This document shows positions 63,054-64,000 of a stretch of DNA of 64,000 bases, piece after piece. The stretch's first letter is position 1. Every line of letters begins with the position of its first letter. Where the stretch lies: positions 124,001 to 188,000 of the forward strand of contig NZ_CP072596.1 of assembly GCF_017815535.1 (NCBI RefSeq). Reading direction: 5' to 3'. The DNA comes from Tessaracoccus sp. MC1865 (GTDB lineage Bacteria > Actinomycetota > Actinomycetes > Propionibacteriales > Propionibacteriaceae). A model generated the notes under the pieces. It was not told the DNA's origin and made no database searches. It saw only the letters and a program-made list of their open reading frames with translations. Position numbers and translations under genes: made by a program.

Positions 63054-63536
63054 ATGAGCATCAGCGGATTCCCTGACCCGGTCAACGAGAAGGCGGCGCG
63101 CGTCGTCGCCGCCGGTGTCTGTGCGTCGGCCGTGCTGGTGCTCGCCACCGGTTCGCAGTGGCTCGTCCCGTTCATGGCCGTGGGCTTCCTGCTCCGCGTG
63201 CTGTCCGGTCCGCGCTTCAGCCCCCTCGGGCTCCTAGCCACGAAGGTGGTCGCGCCGCGGCTGGGTGAGCCGGTGCTGGTGTCTGGGCCGCCGAAGCGCT
63301 TCGCGCAGGGCATCGGGCTGGCCGTCACCACCGTCGCCTCCCTGCTCGGCCCCGCGCTCGGATTGGCGCCGGCCGCGTCGGTGCTCATCGGGGTGCTGGT
63401 GCTGTTCGCCTTCCTGGAATCCGTCCTCGGATTCTGCGCCGGCTGCTGGCTGTACGGCCAGCTGATCCGGGCCGGCGTGGTGCGCCAGGACAGCTGCACG
63501 AGTTGCGCCGACATCTGGGCGCCGCGTCAGGCCTGA
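63054..63536 (+). CDS. DUF4395 membrane protein
   Basis: 160 residues. FPDPVNEKAARVVAAGVC at the N-terminus and FLESVLGFCAGCWLYGQLIR near the end are DUF4395 hallmarks, the latter with a CxxC pair in a membrane segment. Four hydrophobic segments are visible. Related proteins often accompany thioredoxin-like or rhodanese genes, but here the neighbours are a MOSC protein and an anion transporter. The C-terminal CTSC adds a second cysteine pair. Confidence 0.88.
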   Translation: MSISGFPDPVNEKAARVVAAGVCASAVLVLATGSQWLVPFMAVGFLLRVLSGPRFSPLGLLATKVVAPRLGEPVLVSGPPKRFAQGIGLAVTTVASLLGPALGLAPAASVLIGVLVLFAFLESVLGFCAGCWLYGQLIRAGVVRQDSCTSCADIWAPRQA

Positions 63537-64000
63537 TCACACGGGCGCCGCCGGGGGAAGCCCCTCGGGCGCGGCCCCGAAAGTCGCCTGGTACCACCGC
63601 ACATAGGCCTGCACCGCCGTCGGGAGCGTGGCGAAGATGCGGTCGTCGCCCACCCTGTCGATGAAGCCAGTGCGCTCCAGCTGGTCCCGCGTCTCCTGCT
63701 TCACGCGCGCCATCGCGAACGAGATGCCCCGGGCCTCGAGGTTCTCGCGGAGGAGCTCGAGGGTGTCGACTGCGGTGAGATCCCATTCGGTGTTGGCCTC
63801 CGCGTTGAGCAGGAACCAGTGCACCGGCTGTTCCGCCGTCTCGACCGCGTTCTCCGCGCGGGCGAGGAAATTGTCGGCGTTGGCGAAGAACAGCGGCGAG
63901 TCGTAGCGGTAGACCACCAGGCCGGGCACCTGCCGGGCGTCGGGGTAGTCGTCCACGTCGTGCATCCCGGGCAGCTTGGGCACGTAGCCCAGCACGCCGT
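63537..64000 (-). CDS. SulP-family anion transporter, C-terminal STAS part (cut by window edge)
   Basis: About 154 visible residues reach the right edge in an open frame. LGYVPKLPGMHDVDDYPDARQVPGLVVYRYDSPLFFANADNFLARA is the linker and start of the STAS domain that follows the membrane part in SulP sulfate/bicarbonate transporters. LLNAEANTEWDLTAVDTLELLRENLEARGISFAMARVKQETRDQLERTG is the STAS core. The stop directly abuts the DUF4395 stop. Confidence 0.92.
   Translation of the reverse strand, partial: GVLGYVPKLPGMHDVDDYPDARQVPGLVVYRYDSPLFFANADNFLARAENAVETAEQPVHWFLLNAEANTEWDLTAVDTLELLRENLEARGISFAMARVKQETRDQLERTGFIDRVGDDRIFATLPTAVQAYVRWYQATFGAAPEGLPPAAPV

Overview
The window is high-GC DNA with Actinomycetota features: GTG starts, 4-bp ATGA/GTGA overlaps, the rpsF-ssb-rpsR-rplI order, HspR-type HAIR operators in front of an Hsp20 gene, and a sortase beside giant DUF11-type repeat proteins. 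A Propionibacteriaceae-like host (Tessaracoccus or a relative) is my best guess, but no rRNA or other decisive marker is present. I found no tRNA, rRNA, CRISPR array, insertion sequence or phage gene.

Layout. (1) 1-3848: tail of a sugar-oxidation operon with a Gfo/Idh/MocA oxidoreductase end, a Tat-exported TIM-barrel enzyme and two cytosolic TIM-barrel isomerase-like enzymes. (2) 3835-8083: a PH-like membrane protein, then an OmpR-type two-component system flanked by two genes for exported proteins ending in poly-aspartate tails; both of those genes have the same palindromic box upstream. (3) 8111-22410: housekeeping genes (class I fumarase, SDR, rhodanese, SGNH hydrolase, bS6-SSB-bS18-bL9 operon, adenosine deaminase, LacI regulator, galE, sdaA, MFS exporter with MarR). 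A triple 73-bp palindromic repeat lies at 11077-11286. (4) 22520-36532: one 14-gene unit on the + strand for uptake and oxidative breakdown of a sugar, probably a 6-deoxy or other aldose. It encodes a mutarotase, an ABC importer, two enolase-superfamily enzymes, two NAD(P)-type oxidoreductases, a PF04909 lactonase-type hydrolase, a LacI regulator, an AraA/FucI-like isomerase, and a thiamin-diphosphate E1 beta/alpha pair with a free-standing 77-residue lipoyl protein. (5) 36541-43484: mixed genes, including a long zinc alcohol dehydrogenase with a divergent SorC regulator, and Hsp20 with two HAIR sites. (6) 43543-59882: a class E/F-like sortase followed by two paralogous surface proteins of 1377 and 3473 residues with 5 and 22 tandem ~113-residue repeats. 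(7) 59909-64000: small lipoprotein, MFS, MOSC protein, DUF4395 protein and the end of a SulP transporter.

The most interesting system is region 4. It encodes no aldolase, sugar-acid kinase or diketo-acid hydrolase, so the E1/lipoyl pair is the only visible candidate for carbon-carbon cleavage. That suggests a thiolytic or oxidative end to a non-phosphorylating sugar pathway. A promoter with a LacI-type operator just downstream of its -10 box precedes the first gene. Second are the sortase locus, whose substrates lack LPXTG and differ mainly by repeat expansion, and the two-component system with its paired poly-aspartate proteins.
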